This document shows, piece after piece, positions 16,184 to 25,238 of a DNA stretch of 45,334 nucleotides. Source of the DNA: Propionispira raffinosivorans DSM 20765 (GTDB taxonomy: Bacteria; Bacillota; Negativicutes; Selenomonadales; Selenomonadaceae); assembly GCF_000381065.1 (NCBI RefSeq), contig NZ_KB905868.1:1-45334 (forward strand), in the 5' to 3' direction. The stretch's first letter is position 1; the number at the start of each line of letters is the position of its first letter. Both the position numbers and the translations under genes were made by a program. The notes below the pieces were generated by a model. The model ran no database searches, was not told where the DNA came from, and saw nothing but the letters and a program-made list of their open reading frames with translations.

Positions 16184-16663
16184 TTATTGCATACCATTAA
16201 GCTGCGTGAATTCTTCGGGAAGTTCAAAATCTTCAAATGTAAAGTCTACATCCTGCTCAAGCCAATCTCCATCCGCATCAAAAGAGGACAGAATCGATTC
16301 ATCAAGATTGCAATCCTTGTAAATAACAGTCTGCCGACCTGCAGAGGATGTTTTATCTTCATTGGTCGTCTGAATATCAAAATAAATATCCTCGCCTGTA
16401 TCTTTGTACTTTTTAACAAGTTTCGTAAACATGGATGTCGTATGATAGATTGTCATTTTTCCGGTACCTTCACCGCCGGTTGTTTTATGTCCTACCATGG
16501 TACGTCCAAGAATCGGCACTTCTTTTTTTGTCTTCTTGAATTTCCCTTCAAAATTCTTTGCCTGCAGCAATAAATAACGATTTCCATCAACCGTTATATA
16601 ACAGCTGGCCAATTTTGCCGCTACAGCATCTTTGGCCAGCATCGTTCTAATTGCATCACCCAT
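16184..16663 (-). CDS. xkdM: Tail tube protein, XkdM family
   Basis: A 159-residue protein of the XkdM/DUF2001 tail tube group. Marks: ITVDGNRYLLLQAKNFEGKF, then LGRTMVGHKTTGGEGTGKMT and the terminal FTFEDFELPEEF. It polymerises into the inner tube of contractile tails and directly follows the sheath gene. Confidence 0.9.
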   Translation of the reverse strand: MGDAIRTMLAKDAVAAKLASCYITVDGNRYLLLQAKNFEGKFKKTKKEVPILGRTMVGHKTTGGEGTGKMTIYHTTSMFTKLVKKYKDTGEDIYFDIQTTNEDKTSSAGRQTVIYKDCNLDESILSSFDADGDWLEQDVDFTFEDFELPEEFTQLNGMQ

Positions 16664-16684
16664 TTATATATTCGCCTCCTTCAC

Positions 16685-18040
16685 TTACGCTACAATTACA
16701 TTCATGTACAGTTTTTCCATACACATGGTTGGCTGCACCTGGTATTCACTCAAAACTGATTCCTTGGATTCGCCTTGTGTAGGAATTGGAACATCATCCG
16801 GACTAAAGTTTTGGATGGCCCTCACGCGTTGATATTCCTTGTGAAGCGCTACGATATCTCCCCACAGAGCAACACGGCCATCCGGATCATTCTGCTCTTT
16901 GCCAAGATACGTTTTATTAAAGAGCCGTGCCACATCAATCGCAATCTGATCCAAAACTCGAATAACCTGATTTGCTGAAAAATCTTCATTTTTCTTTTTG
17001 CTAAACGAAGTAAATGTATTGATATCCCTCAAAATATTAACATTGCCAACCACGTTCCCCGATACAGAATCGGTCACGCCATGGAAAATCAGCATACCAT
17101 CTGTAATGGCTTTTTCAAGTTCGGATTGTTTATATGTTGTATCAATCGTAAATTCACCGTCATAGGTTTTATTGGTACAAGATGCATTGATGGCACAAGA
17201 CGACTCTGCACCGGTTACCCAATACACGGCTGCTGCTGGAGAAACGCCATCATCCTTTACCTTATTTTTTATAGAAATAACCCCTTCAAAGTCAACGCCT
17301 AACTTATTATAGAGAACCGTTTGGAATTTCGCACCGACTGCATCACGCATACGTCTTGTAAACTGAATAAATAAATCTTGAATGGTAGTGTCTGTACCTA
17401 CATACCCCAGCGTATTGAAATAGTACGGTTCGATCTTATCAAGATATTCCTGATACTGAATACCACTTACTGCATCGCCATTCGTGCCGCCAGCAAGCGG
17501 CGTACCTGCCGTTGCGGTCATTGCATCCGTACGAATAAACGTTACATAATCATTATCGGCTGTATCATCCCAGCCACCGACAGCTGCCTGCTTATCGACT
17601 ATAGTTTTGGAGCTATCCACCGCCATATAAGTCGTTACATCAAATTTGGTTGCATCATCGACATTGGCTGCGATAACAACCGTCAAATCATTGCCTCGAA
17701 TCCCGCCATATTTTGCTGCAGCAATGACGCATTTTGCTTTAGCTGTATTGTTATTGATTCGGTAAAAATAACCCGTTTTTAGATTTTTGAATAGGTCCCG
17801 CAGGCCTTTAAGTTTATCTGAAGTATAATCATAACCGAAATATTTCATACTATATTTTTGAAAATCATCCGCACCAACGGTAAAAACTTCACCTTCTGGA
17901 CCCCAATCAAGCGTCAGTGGCATGGTTCCATAACCGCGATCGGCAATATCGGTTTTTGCCCGAACTTTGCTGACAAAATTTATATATGCACCTGGTAGTT
18001 TTTTATTTTGAAACAGCCAGGTACCTCCTCCTAACGCCAT
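16685..18040 (-). CDS. xkdK: Contractile tail sheath protein, XkdK family
   Basis: A 451-residue sheath protein. It starts ALGGGTWLFQNKKLPGAYIN, carries YGGIRGNDLTVVI, and ends with a sheath C-terminal domain (VLDQIAIDVARLFNKTYLGK ... MEKLYMNVIV). Its presence shows the phage has a contractile, myovirus-type tail. Neighbours before and after match PBSX order. Confidence 0.95.
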   Translation of the reverse strand: MALGGGTWLFQNKKLPGAYINFVSKVRAKTDIADRGYGTMPLTLDWGPEGEVFTVGADDFQKYSMKYFGYDYTSDKLKGLRDLFKNLKTGYFYRINNNTAKAKCVIAAAKYGGIRGNDLTVVIAANVDDATKFDVTTYMAVDSSKTIVDKQAAVGGWDDTADNDYVTFIRTDAMTATAGTPLAGGTNGDAVSGIQYQEYLDKIEPYYFNTLGYVGTDTTIQDLFIQFTRRMRDAVGAKFQTVLYNKLGVDFEGVISIKNKVKDDGVSPAAAVYWVTGAESSCAINASCTNKTYDGEFTIDTTYKQSELEKAITDGMLIFHGVTDSVSGNVVGNVNILRDINTFTSFSKKKNEDFSANQVIRVLDQIAIDVARLFNKTYLGKEQNDPDGRVALWGDIVALHKEYQRVRAIQNFSPDDVPIPTQGESKESVLSEYQVQPTMCMEKLYMNVIVA

Positions 18041-18046
18041 ATATCA

Positions 18047-18256
18047 TTACTCCTTTCCATTGATTTTTTCTTTAATCGGTTTCGAAAAAAGCGTTTTAAT
18101 TTTCGCATCTGCTTCTTTTAATGTATATTCTCGATCCGGATCCAGCGCAATCATGATGATATCGCATTGTTCACGGTATTTTTTTGAGCCAGCCAAGGCT
18201 TCGCGTGTATACGTCGGTTCTACTGCTATTGCTGCTGTTTTTTCTTCATCAGCCAT
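18047..18256 (-). CDS. Small conserved tail-region protein
   Basis: A 69-residue protein (YTREALAGSKKYREQCDIIMI, then DPDREYTLKEADAKIKTLFS). Short proteins with this KEALx...SKKY...YTLxEA pattern are common between the tail terminator and sheath or tube genes. Function unknown. Separated from its neighbours by a few bases. Confidence 0.7.
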   Translation of the reverse strand: MADEEKTAAIAVEPTYTREALAGSKKYREQCDIIMIALDPDREYTLKEADAKIKTLFSKPIKEKINGKE

Positions 18257-18258
18257 AC

Positions 18259-18693
18259 TTAATCACTACCTTTCAAGTGTTGTGTTTGTGCAAGTGTCTG
18301 CATTTTAGGAACTGGATCGAGCACCCGAAACACAAAAATATTATAATTCACGAAAAAATGCAGCACGTCATTCTGCACATTGGCAGACATATCGGTACCA
18401 CGAATCAAATCATCTCCAAGATTGATGTATTCCATTCCCATAAAAATTGTTTGCTTAATCGCATTGCATTCGCGCGTAATACTTTTACCGGTTTTTGGGA
18501 AATACTGAATATCAAAACTGTGCGTTTGTTGATAGCGATTGCGCATCACAAGCTCTTGCCCATCTGTCAAATCGACGACGAAAAAGCAGGGTTCTTTAAA
18601 ATCCTGCTTAACCTCATCAATATGAATTTCATACGCTTCGCCAAATAATTCGTACAACCTCTTAGCGATTCCATCAATCATCTCATTTTCCAT
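18259..18693 (-). CDS. Tail terminator-like protein (XkdJ position)
   Basis: A 144-residue protein with alpha/beta pattern: IAKRLYELFGEAYEIHID, EPCFFVVDLTDGQELV, HSFDIQYFPKTGKS and DDVLHFFVNYNIFVF-like strands at the end. It fits the DUF6838-type tail terminator group that caps the tail before head joining. It overlaps the upstream gene by 11 bases. Confidence 0.7.
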   Translation of the reverse strand: MENEMIDGIAKRLYELFGEAYEIHIDEVKQDFKEPCFFVVDLTDGQELVMRNRYQQTHSFDIQYFPKTGKSITRECNAIKQTIFMGMEYINLGDDLIRGTDMSANVQNDVLHFFVNYNIFVFRVLDPVPKMQTLAQTQHLKGSD

Positions 18694-19243
18694 CCAGCAC
18701 CTCCCTCAAAAACACTTCAAATTTCCTTTTGATGATTCCCGGAGCCTGCGACTGTAGCTCTTTTTCTGAAATTGTCATCATGAACTGCCCTTTCACCCAG
18801 CCAGCTTTTAGCCGTTTTCCAATCGCCTGCACAAATCGACCAGGTTCTTGCCGATGGCCGAATTCTACATAACTGGCATACGATACAGGATTTGTAATTG
18901 TAATTTGATAGTTACGCCCAACCTTATCCACTTTGAGCGACTGCGCATATTGTAAGGAATTTACCGTACCACCGGACTCTGCTTCGGCTTCTGTTTTAGC
19001 CGTCCAGCCCCGTCGTAATACACCTCCTTGCGAAATACGCTTTTGCTTATTCTTGCCATTGCCCAAAACAACCGTTTCAAAAGTACCTTTCCCGACTGGC
19101 GTCCGCTTAATAACTTTCGCTAAAAAGCGCGCCGCAAGTTCTCTGGCACAGTCTTCATAAAACTGTTGTTTTTGTTGTCCATTTGCAGCTTTTTCTAATC
19201 GTTTTTGAAACGCTTTTAATTGACTAAAATCTGACTTACCCAT
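18683..19243 (-). CDS. xkdI: HK97 gp10-like head-tail protein (XkdI)
   Basis: A 186-residue protein with the gp10-like pattern: LKAFQKRLEKAANG, ARFLAKVIKRTPVGKG, GGVLRRGWT and PVSYASYVEFGHRQEPGRFV. Family members sit at the head-tail interface. The start overlaps the upstream stop (TAATG). Confidence 0.88.
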   Translation of the reverse strand: MGKSDFSQLKAFQKRLEKAANGQQKQQFYEDCARELAARFLAKVIKRTPVGKGTFETVVLGNGKNKQKRISQGGVLRRGWTAKTEAEAESGGTVNSLQYAQSLKVDKVGRNYQITITNPVSYASYVEFGHRQEPGRFVQAIGKRLKAGWVKGQFMMTISEKELQSQAPGIIKRKFEVFLREVLDGK

Positions 19244-19626
19244 TATGGATGCTCCTCATACAGCTCAAGGTTAATTTCTTGATGCGTTGAATAAACAGCC
19301 GCCTTACCGCTTTGCTTATAGGCTTCTGTACGGCCGTTCTGCACCACGTTTATTTTACTGCCGGGTTTAATTACAAGATCCGGTGCTATAAATAATGTAA
19401 TGGATTGTTCTAGTGAATCAGCCGTTTGTGAAGGCCCTGTTGCCGGTGCCGAAGAATACGACAACCGACATGCTTGATCTTTGTAGGCTGTAATGTCCTT
19501 CTCTTCGGTAATATGTGTTACTGGATCTTTCACTTTCCCATATTCAGTAACAGTGCAACGGCCTTCATATGTTTTTTCCTGAGCTTTTCTGGCTAAACGC
19601 CGAGCCCGATCGATTGCACTTGTCAT
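19243..19626 (-). CDS. xkdH: Head-tail connector, YqbH/XkdH family
   Basis: A 127-residue beta-rich protein: EGRCTVTEYGKVKDP, KDQACRLSYSS, SITLFIAPDLVIKPGSKINV. This matches the YqbH/XkdH (DUF3599) head-completion group. It lies between the adaptor-like protein and the gp10-like protein, as in PBSX and skin. Confidence 0.8.
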   Translation of the reverse strand: MTSAIDRARRLARKAQEKTYEGRCTVTEYGKVKDPVTHITEEKDITAYKDQACRLSYSSAPATGPSQTADSLEQSITLFIAPDLVIKPGSKINVVQNGRTEAYKQSGKAAVYSTHQEINLELYEEHP

Positions 19627-19979
19627 TTCCAGCTCACCCGCCTATATCGATTTAACTGCATTGTGTAATTTTTAAGCAAAGTATCTTTAAAATTTGAATC
19701 AACACCGGTTCTAAACTGCGTTGTGGTATCGCCTTCGGCAATGGATGAAACGATCATCGGCAGATCCGCTTCTCCAATACTCTCATTTCTGTATAAATCA
19801 ATTGCCATCCGGTAAGCGGTGCGCAAAAGACCCGATGGCAATTCAGAAATATTACAATAATTCAAGATTGTTTCACTCACATCGTCCAGGATAAACGCAA
19901 GATTTACATCCTGCGTTGTATCCGTGACCGCAATTCCGAGCAAAGATTTTAACGTTTCAACAGTCAACATGACAATCAC
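19623..19979 (-). CDS. Head-tail adaptor, YqbG/gp6-like
   Basis: A 118-residue helical protein: VETLKSLLGIAVTDTTQDVN, then ILNYCNISELPSGLLRTAYR and DLYRNESIGEAD. This is the pattern of DNA-packaging/connector proteins (YqbG, HK97 gp6). Either the GTG at 19979 (overlapping the capsid stop) or the ATG at 19970 may be the start. Confidence 0.8.
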   Translation of the reverse strand: MIVMLTVETLKSLLGIAVTDTTQDVNLAFILDDVSETILNYCNISELPSGLLRTAYRMAIDLYRNESIGEADLPMIVSSIAEGDTTTQFRTGVDSNFKDTLLKNYTMQLNRYRRVSWK

Positions 19980-20974
19980 CCAATCTTATGTTTGAAAGCA
20001 ACGATGCGGATCTGTTTCGGTTCATATACCGGCAGCCAGTTTTGAGCATCTTTCAATTCGGCACGGCTTGGACCTTCGACTTTTGCAACCTTTGCATTCG
20101 TAAATTTAACGCCGCGTGGATGCAGAATCATTGTTTTACGATTGATGAGATAATCCACACCCGATCCTTTCTTTTTATCACGGTCAATTTCAGTCGCTAC
20201 AAAACCAACCGGCGAACCATTGCCCAGAGCAATCGCTCCCTGACCAAACAGATACGAGGTGTAAACTCCATCAACGACCGGACAACCATCGTCAATCACA
20301 ACACGTTTGCCCTGATATGCATCAAATGACACATCGACACTTGGATGTTCTGTCGTAATTAAATTCTGTTTTTTGAGATAGGACCACGTTGCGCTATGCA
20401 TAGCCACCGCTGTGAGTTGCGCTTGGGCATCTCCTAAAAGCTGTTGTGCATCAATAAAGGAGCTTGCTGACCAGAGTTTCCCTGCATCGCTCTTCACTCC
20501 TGAAATATCGAGTAAATTTGTTGCAAGCGGCGTTGTGGCTGCACCACCATCTGGTGTGTACGTACCAAAAATGCCATTCAATACGGCAATCAGTTCTTTT
20601 TGCATATCACGCGCCCAAAAGCTTGCAACTAAACTTGCAATGGCTGCCATCGGATCTGAGCCGGCAAGCGCCGCGGCAAGGTCTGTACCAGCCCACATTT
20701 TAGCCCGACGGATAATGGCTGCCACATCTTTTTTCGATTCGATTTTACTTGCTTCAAGGTCAGCATCTTCAATAATCTGTTCGGATTCACCTGTAAGATC
20801 AGCAAAGAACGGCATATTGATGGTTGGTGCTGCCTGACTTGCTAAACGGTCAAATTCTGCATCTGTTGTGATAATACCGCACTGGATTAGAGCGGATAAC
20901 TCGGCCGTACGTCGAATAACATACGGATTGAAAAGAGCGGGTACGATCACATCGGATAATTTTGTAATTGGCAT
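19976..20974 (-). CDS. xkdG: Major capsid protein
   Basis: A 332-residue protein just after the scaffold: ITKLSDVIVPALFNPYVIRR, INMPFFADLTGESEQIIED, KMWAGTDLAAALAGSDPMAA, then VAMHSATWSYLKKQNLI and LINRKTMILHPRGVKF. It fits the HK97-fold coat proteins of PBSX-like and Listeria B054-like phages. AAGGGGG precedes the ATG. Confidence 0.88.
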   Translation of the reverse strand: MPITKLSDVIVPALFNPYVIRRTAELSALIQCGIITTDAEFDRLASQAAPTINMPFFADLTGESEQIIEDADLEASKIESKKDVAAIIRRAKMWAGTDLAAALAGSDPMAAIASLVASFWARDMQKELIAVLNGIFGTYTPDGGAATTPLATNLLDISGVKSDAGKLWSASSFIDAQQLLGDAQAQLTAVAMHSATWSYLKKQNLITTEHPSVDVSFDAYQGKRVVIDDGCPVVDGVYTSYLFGQGAIALGNGSPVGFVATEIDRDKKKGSGVDYLINRKTMILHPRGVKFTNAKVAKVEGPSRAELKDAQNWLPVYEPKQIRIVAFKHKIG

Positions 20975-20989
20975 ATTCTATATTCCCCC

Positions 20990-21610
20990 TTAAATTGTGA
21001 CTCCTGCTTCAGCAGCCAAAGCTTTTGCCTGTGCAGGATTTTCTGTTAATATTTTTCCTTGTTCTGTGAGATTGAAACTGTCTTTTGCAAATGGATTTTT
21101 ACTGGCGCTGCCATCCGCACCACCATTTGGCACATAGTTTGCTTTGCCAGTCGCAGGTTTAAACAAAAACGCTTTACTCTCCTGCAGCGTTTTCACCTGT
21201 TCATCAAGACCTGTTATTTTGCCATCCTCCGATAAAATAAGCTTGGACTTATCGAACAAGCCCGCAACAAGATCCACATCCTGCGCCTTATCTGCAATGG
21301 CTAATTTAATGGCGTTGGTAAATTGTAAATCCTTGAGTTTGGTTTCATATTCAGCAGTACTCGTTTTATTTGCTGTCTGTAAATCCCCAATTTGTTTTTT
21401 CAGACCTTCCACATCACCAGTCGACTTTTTCAACGAATCAAGCTGTTTATCACGTTCAACAACCTGACCTTCCAGGTCTTTCTTAGCTTCATTGACTTCG
21501 TTAAAACGTTCCTTGGTAACATATCCCTTGAATTCCTCACTACTAGCCGCCGCAACTTTTTGAGCAGTTGCTTCATCAAGCCCTAAAGCTATTAATTGTT
21601 CTTTTGTCAA
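20990..21610 (-). CDS. Scaffold/minor structural protein, gp20-like
   Basis: A 206-residue scaffold: an N-terminal helix MTKEQLIALGLDEATAQKV, a charged coiled coil (VNEAKKDLEGQVVERDKQLD), AIKLAIADKAQDVDLVAGLF, and a C-terminal basic/hydrophobic part that would touch the coat. This is the Phage_GP20 family. It starts at TTG (21610), overlapping the stop of the upstream 50-codon ORF by 4 bases. AAGGG lies 10 bases upstream. Confidence 0.85.
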   Translation of the reverse strand: MTKEQLIALGLDEATAQKVAAASSEEFKGYVTKERFNEVNEAKKDLEGQVVERDKQLDSLKKSTGDVEGLKKQIGDLQTANKTSTAEYETKLKDLQFTNAIKLAIADKAQDVDLVAGLFDKSKLILSEDGKITGLDEQVKTLQESKAFLFKPATGKANYVPNGGADGSASKNPFAKDSFNLTEQGKILTENPAQAKALAAEAGVTI

Positions 21611-21759
21611 TTGAAATCATCCCTTCGTTCACATTTTTTAGCGCGGTTCATTCCGCTGTTGTCGTCTTGTTCTTTATCGCCTGCAATACTAAAAAGGCGA
21701 AACTCAGCTGATGTTATGACCGAAACATCTACGGAGATAAGTGGATCACCGCCTTTCAC
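21607..21759 (-). CDS. 50-residue ORF before the scaffold
   Basis: A GTG-started ORF reading KGGDPLISVDVSVITSAEFR and ending KKCERRDDFN, with its TGA overlapping the scaffold TTG. The protein-like composition and overlap suggest a real small gene. However, no ribosome binding site precedes the GTG. A good RBS lies upstream in another frame (see 21746-21793), so a frameshift or coupled re-initiation must be assumed. Confidence 0.45.
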   Translation of the reverse strand: MKGGDPLISVDVSVITSAEFRLFSIAGDKEQDDNSGMNRAKKCERRDDFN

Positions 21760-21793
21760 CTTGCAACACAAACCATTTTACAAAAACAATCAT
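21746..21793 (-). CDS. 15-codon leader ORF
   Basis: AAGGAGG lies 7 bases before ATG at 21793. The frame reads MIVFVKWFVLQGERR and stops at 21746, overlapping the GTG start of the next ORF. It is either a leader peptide for coupled translation or the real N-terminus of the 21607-21759 gene cut off by a frameshift. Confidence 0.35.
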   Translation of the reverse strand: MIVFVKWFVLQGERR

Positions 21794-21815
21794 CCGGATT
21801 CCTCCTTAAAAATGG

Positions 21816-21850
21816 GTATAAAAATACCACCTACTGAAAAAGTAAGTGGT
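21816..21850 (-). terminator. Intra-operon terminator/attenuator between head genes
   Basis: ACCACCTACT (21826-21835) pairs with AGTAAGTGGT (21841-21850), one mismatch that is G-U on minus, and the minus strand continues ATTTTTATA. It lies between the portal/minor-head genes and the scaffold/capsid genes. It may set different expression levels, or be antiterminated. Confidence 0.55.
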
Positions 21851-22000
21851 TTAATATATCGGTAATTCAATTAAACATGATTCATAATCCATTTTAATTC
21901 CGTCTTTTGCAGCATTTTCAGCTAAGTCAATGTAATCCTGAATGTCTTTTTCGCTATACCCTAACTCTTTTGCTCTTTTTCTAAATTCATCTTTTTCCAT
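21851..22000 (-). CDS. 49-residue conserved small protein
   Basis: The ORF MEKDEFRKRAKELGYSEKD... ends YESCLIELPIY. AAGGAAG lies about 9 bases before the ATG, and the gene overlaps the end of the minor head gene by 40 bases. Small acidic proteins of this type (KELGYS..DI..YI) are often found beside phage minor head genes. Function unknown. Confidence 0.6.
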   Translation of the reverse strand: MEKDEFRKRAKELGYSEKDIQDYIDLAENAAKDGIKMDYESCLIELPIY

Positions 22001-23829
22001 TCAGCATACTTCCTTTCAATGATTTCGCCTATCTCTTTCGCAATAGCGCGCGGATTTGGATTATTGCAATACTCAGACCAAGCCTCTGCGATAAATTCAC
22101 TATATCGATTTTTATTATTATTTTTCCATGCATATCTAGATAATTGTTCTGTTATTTCATTTACAGTATGCCCATCAAACAAAATTTTCACAGAATTAAG
22201 ATTAGATATGCCAAGCATTCCATCAATTTGATGCCCGACTTCATGATCTAACACAGAACGTATTGTGTCACATCCAACCGGATGAAACTTATTCATTACA
22301 TCGAATTGAAGATTTTCAAGCAATTTCCCAGCATCTTTTCCTTGTACTTTGTTAAAAGCAACACCTGCGAATTCTTGAAAGGCTTCCGTTTTGGGTAGCC
22401 AGCTCGATGCATAGACATCAGAAGGTACCCGCATCATAGACATAAATTTTTTCAGTTCTTGCTCTGCATAAGGTTTTAGCCTTTCCACATCAATGCCAGG
22501 ATTTTGCTTAATAAAATTATCCAAAAAAACCTGTCTGGCAACTGGTTTTAATTGGTCATTACGCTTATGACATTCCCCGGTAAAATTAAATTGCTGTCTT
22601 AGCTCCGGAAATGCATTAAAGCTGTCTGTCAATCCGCGATTCCATTCATTGGCAACCTGCACGTCCAATCCTGTATAATCTGCATGTTTTATACCCAGGG
22701 TAGTCGTAGCAAATTGATTAGCCTCATTGATGGTTTTTACTTCTTTATATACTACTTTCTTTATACCATTATCCACTGCTTTTTGCAATCCTTCTTTTGA
22801 GCCATTACCAACAAATGATTTTTTCCAGTCTTCATATTTCATAGTAGCTGGCACATGATACGTTTTGCCCTTTTCATTACGCGCGGCACGTTTACCATTA
22901 TCATCTTCAAAATATGGAGCTGTACAACTGCGACACCAACAATGAAAAGGCGGTGCCGTTGTTCCTGGTTGAAAATCCGACATAGCAAAAACTTTACCGT
23001 CTAAATGACGGCATATGCTGGATGTTTTTCTATCAAGCGTGGCAACAATCTCATATTTATTGACGCCTAAATTATTAAAACAATCTTTTTGACTGGCAGA
23101 TGCAAAAAAAGCAGATTCGGTCATAACCAACTTGCCGGCTGCACTCTTTGAACGATTCATATTTTCAGATAAGGTACGGATCACTTTGTCTAAGCCATCA
23201 CCACGAATTGTTGCCTGTGTAAGTTCGGTATGAAGTTGATTCAACAGCTTATCTTTGTTATCCCATACCCTGTCCGAGAAATTCTTACCGTCCGGCGTCC
23301 ATGGTTTTGATACAATCTGTTGTATACTGACCTCATTTAATCGCTGCAGTTGCGTTCCGACACCAATACCTTTTTGCAGTTCAAACGCTGTATGGTAATA
23401 GCCATCCGCATACATCTGCTGCATTGTTTTATCTAAACCATCTAGCTGATTGCCATACAAAACTTCAAGAGACTGCTGAAACTGTAGCTTCATAGATTCA
23501 AGTTTTGAAATATGAACTTTTGCTGAAGCGTTTTCAAGCTGTTTGATCCATGTGGGACTTACATTATTTTCTTCACCATGCTTGATATAGTCTCCAACAG
23601 TCCAGTGAAACTCTTTGAGTTCATTGGCAGTAAGAAGTTTTTTCGCATCGACATAAGAAATATTATTATTGACCGCAAGGCGCTTATACCATACAGATAC
23701 ATCGCGTTCCATAGCCTGTAATGCAATACGGTATTGTTGTTCAACTTCCGTGTAATAATCGAGACCTTGATCTAAAAGAGCGAGTTCTAACTGTTCAAAG
23801 CGACCGCGCCAATATTCAGCGTTTGGCAT
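21961..23829 (-). CDS. Minor head protein fused to a zincin-like domain
   Basis: A 622-residue protein. Residues ~180-320 match the Mu F/SPP1 gp7 minor head family (SAAGKLVMTESAFFASASQ, TLDRKTSSICRHLDGKVF, PPFHCWCRSC). The C-terminal ~240 residues are extra. They contain HEVGH at 529-533, the metal-binding motif of zinc metallopeptidases, and a downstream EFIAEAW (578-584) that could give the third ligand. The head part enters the procapsid, so the zincin domain could be an injected or packaged enzyme. The fusion is direct; enzymatic activity is inferred. Overlaps the portal gene by 14 bases. Confidence 0.85.
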   Translation of the reverse strand: MPNAEYWRGRFEQLELALLDQGLDYYTEVEQQYRIALQAMERDVSVWYKRLAVNNNISYVDAKKLLTANELKEFHWTVGDYIKHGEENNVSPTWIKQLENASAKVHISKLESMKLQFQQSLEVLYGNQLDGLDKTMQQMYADGYYHTAFELQKGIGVGTQLQRLNEVSIQQIVSKPWTPDGKNFSDRVWDNKDKLLNQLHTELTQATIRGDGLDKVIRTLSENMNRSKSAAGKLVMTESAFFASASQKDCFNNLGVNKYEIVATLDRKTSSICRHLDGKVFAMSDFQPGTTAPPFHCWCRSCTAPYFEDDNGKRAARNEKGKTYHVPATMKYEDWKKSFVGNGSKEGLQKAVDNGIKKVVYKEVKTINEANQFATTTLGIKHADYTGLDVQVANEWNRGLTDSFNAFPELRQQFNFTGECHKRNDQLKPVARQVFLDNFIKQNPGIDVERLKPYAEQELKKFMSMMRVPSDVYASSWLPKTEAFQEFAGVAFNKVQGKDAGKLLENLQFDVMNKFHPVGCDTIRSVLDHEVGHQIDGMLGISNLNSVKILFDGHTVNEITEQLSRYAWKNNNKNRYSEFIAEAWSEYCNNPNPRAIAKEIGEIIERKYAEWKKMNLEKEQKS

Positions 23830-25225
23830 TTACATCGACCCCTTTAGACGAACTATCTTTATTTGAAAAGGTTTGCTTATAGTTATCCATTTCAGAGAGC
23901 TGGTCTTCTTTTTCTTTGGCCAACTGTTTTTCTTCTTCTTCGGCATTTTCCACAAATGGATGATTTTTTATAATTGTCTTGCTTGAAATAATACCGACCG
24001 AATCTTTGCAGATTGTTGCAAGCTCTAAATCATTGGCTATCGATGTGCGGGTCCATGTTTGCGTGATGTTTGTAACAGCAATATTTTTCGCCTGGCAGAT
24101 TGCTCTCACCAGATCGCCAAAGCCTAAACGAAATTCTGTTTCCATGAGTCCGGCTTTTAGCTCCAAAAGCGAATACAGGTATTTTAGGGCAACACCGGAA
24201 GCATTTCCAAAATCTTGTGGCTGCGGATCCACACCTTGCCCCTGTTCAAATATGCCTTTGCGAGTCATATCCAAAAGTTTCTCTCTCGCCTCGATTGGAA
24301 TATCGATTGTCACCGTTTCAAGACCTGACCGATCATCTGCACCAGTCGACTCCATTTTTACCGTTTTATATTTCTTGATATCAGACAAAAAGCTGTTGAG
24401 GTCGGTGCCATTATAATTGGTCAGTAAGAAAATGATTTCTTGAATGTCTTCAAGATCATTGGCAAAGCCGCTGTAAACCTTATCATATGTATCAACCAAG
24501 GCTTTTACATTATCCAAATCACTGACTGCAATATTGTTGTTTGGAAATGGTATAAAGGGTACCCGACCCAATGAATGCTTTAGCTGATTTGGTTCTTCAC
24601 CAACCCCTGCATCCACAAAATTCATAAACAACGAGTATGCCACAAGCCCTGTATCAATTGTATCCTCAGCAGCTTTCTGATAAGCCCAGCATTCTGTATC
24701 TGTCCAGTATTCGTAAATATCCCACGTTTTGCCCTCATTATCAATATTTTTATAAACACGCAGCACCGCCAAAAGTTCTTTTTTTAGGTGAGTGGACCAT
24801 ATGGGGATAATCTGCTTTGAATCGACAATGCCATATTCAAATTCATTGTTTTCATTCATCCAATAATGGAGCCAGGCCATACCGGCATTGGATGCATTAA
24901 CGCAAAGATCTTTGCAGTTTTTAGCGTATATATCGCCCAAAGTATCTGCTATCACTTGATTATTGGATGAATTGCCAACATCAAACAGCGGAGGGGCGGT
25001 AAACATATATGACGCTTTCTGATTGACCAAAAGCCCATAAAAATTGCGCGGCACTCGGTTATCAGCACTGCGCAAAGGATTTTCTGTTTCATCATCTGGT
25101 TTTGTTTTATAGAGAATATCATTCTTGTTTCGATAATATCGCTCTGCCGTCAACACATTGACAATCACGTTTGAATGGCCAAGCGTGTGCTTCGCTATCA
25201 GCTTTTTTGCCGTTAATATATCCAA
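23816..25225 (-). CDS. Portal protein (SPP1 gp6 family)
   Basis: A 469-residue portal: LRSADNRVPRNFYGLLVNQK, YMFTAPPLF, VDTYDKVYSGFANDLEDIQE, then NASGVALKYLYSLLELKAGL. These are hallmarks of SPP1-type portals, which form the DNA channel at one capsid vertex. I prefer TTG at 25225 (DILTAKKLIAKHT) since AAGGGGG lies 8 bases before it; a GTG at 25234 abuts the RBS. Confidence 0.92.
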   Translation of the reverse strand: MDILTAKKLIAKHTLGHSNVIVNVLTAERYYRNKNDILYKTKPDDETENPLRSADNRVPRNFYGLLVNQKASYMFTAPPLFDVGNSSNNQVIADTLGDIYAKNCKDLCVNASNAGMAWLHYWMNENNEFEYGIVDSKQIIPIWSTHLKKELLAVLRVYKNIDNEGKTWDIYEYWTDTECWAYQKAAEDTIDTGLVAYSLFMNFVDAGVGEEPNQLKHSLGRVPFIPFPNNNIAVSDLDNVKALVDTYDKVYSGFANDLEDIQEIIFLLTNYNGTDLNSFLSDIKKYKTVKMESTGADDRSGLETVTIDIPIEAREKLLDMTRKGIFEQGQGVDPQPQDFGNASGVALKYLYSLLELKAGLMETEFRLGFGDLVRAICQAKNIAVTNITQTWTRTSIANDLELATICKDSVGIISSKTIIKNHPFVENAEEEEKQLAKEKEDQLSEMDNYKQTFSNKDSSSKGVDVNAKR

Positions 25226-25238
25226 ATATATCACCCCC

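Noticed and set aside
21596..21865. 89-codon plus-strand ORF opposite the small genes before the scaffold
   Set aside because: No RBS, runs antisense to better-supported minus-strand frames and has no family-like sequence.
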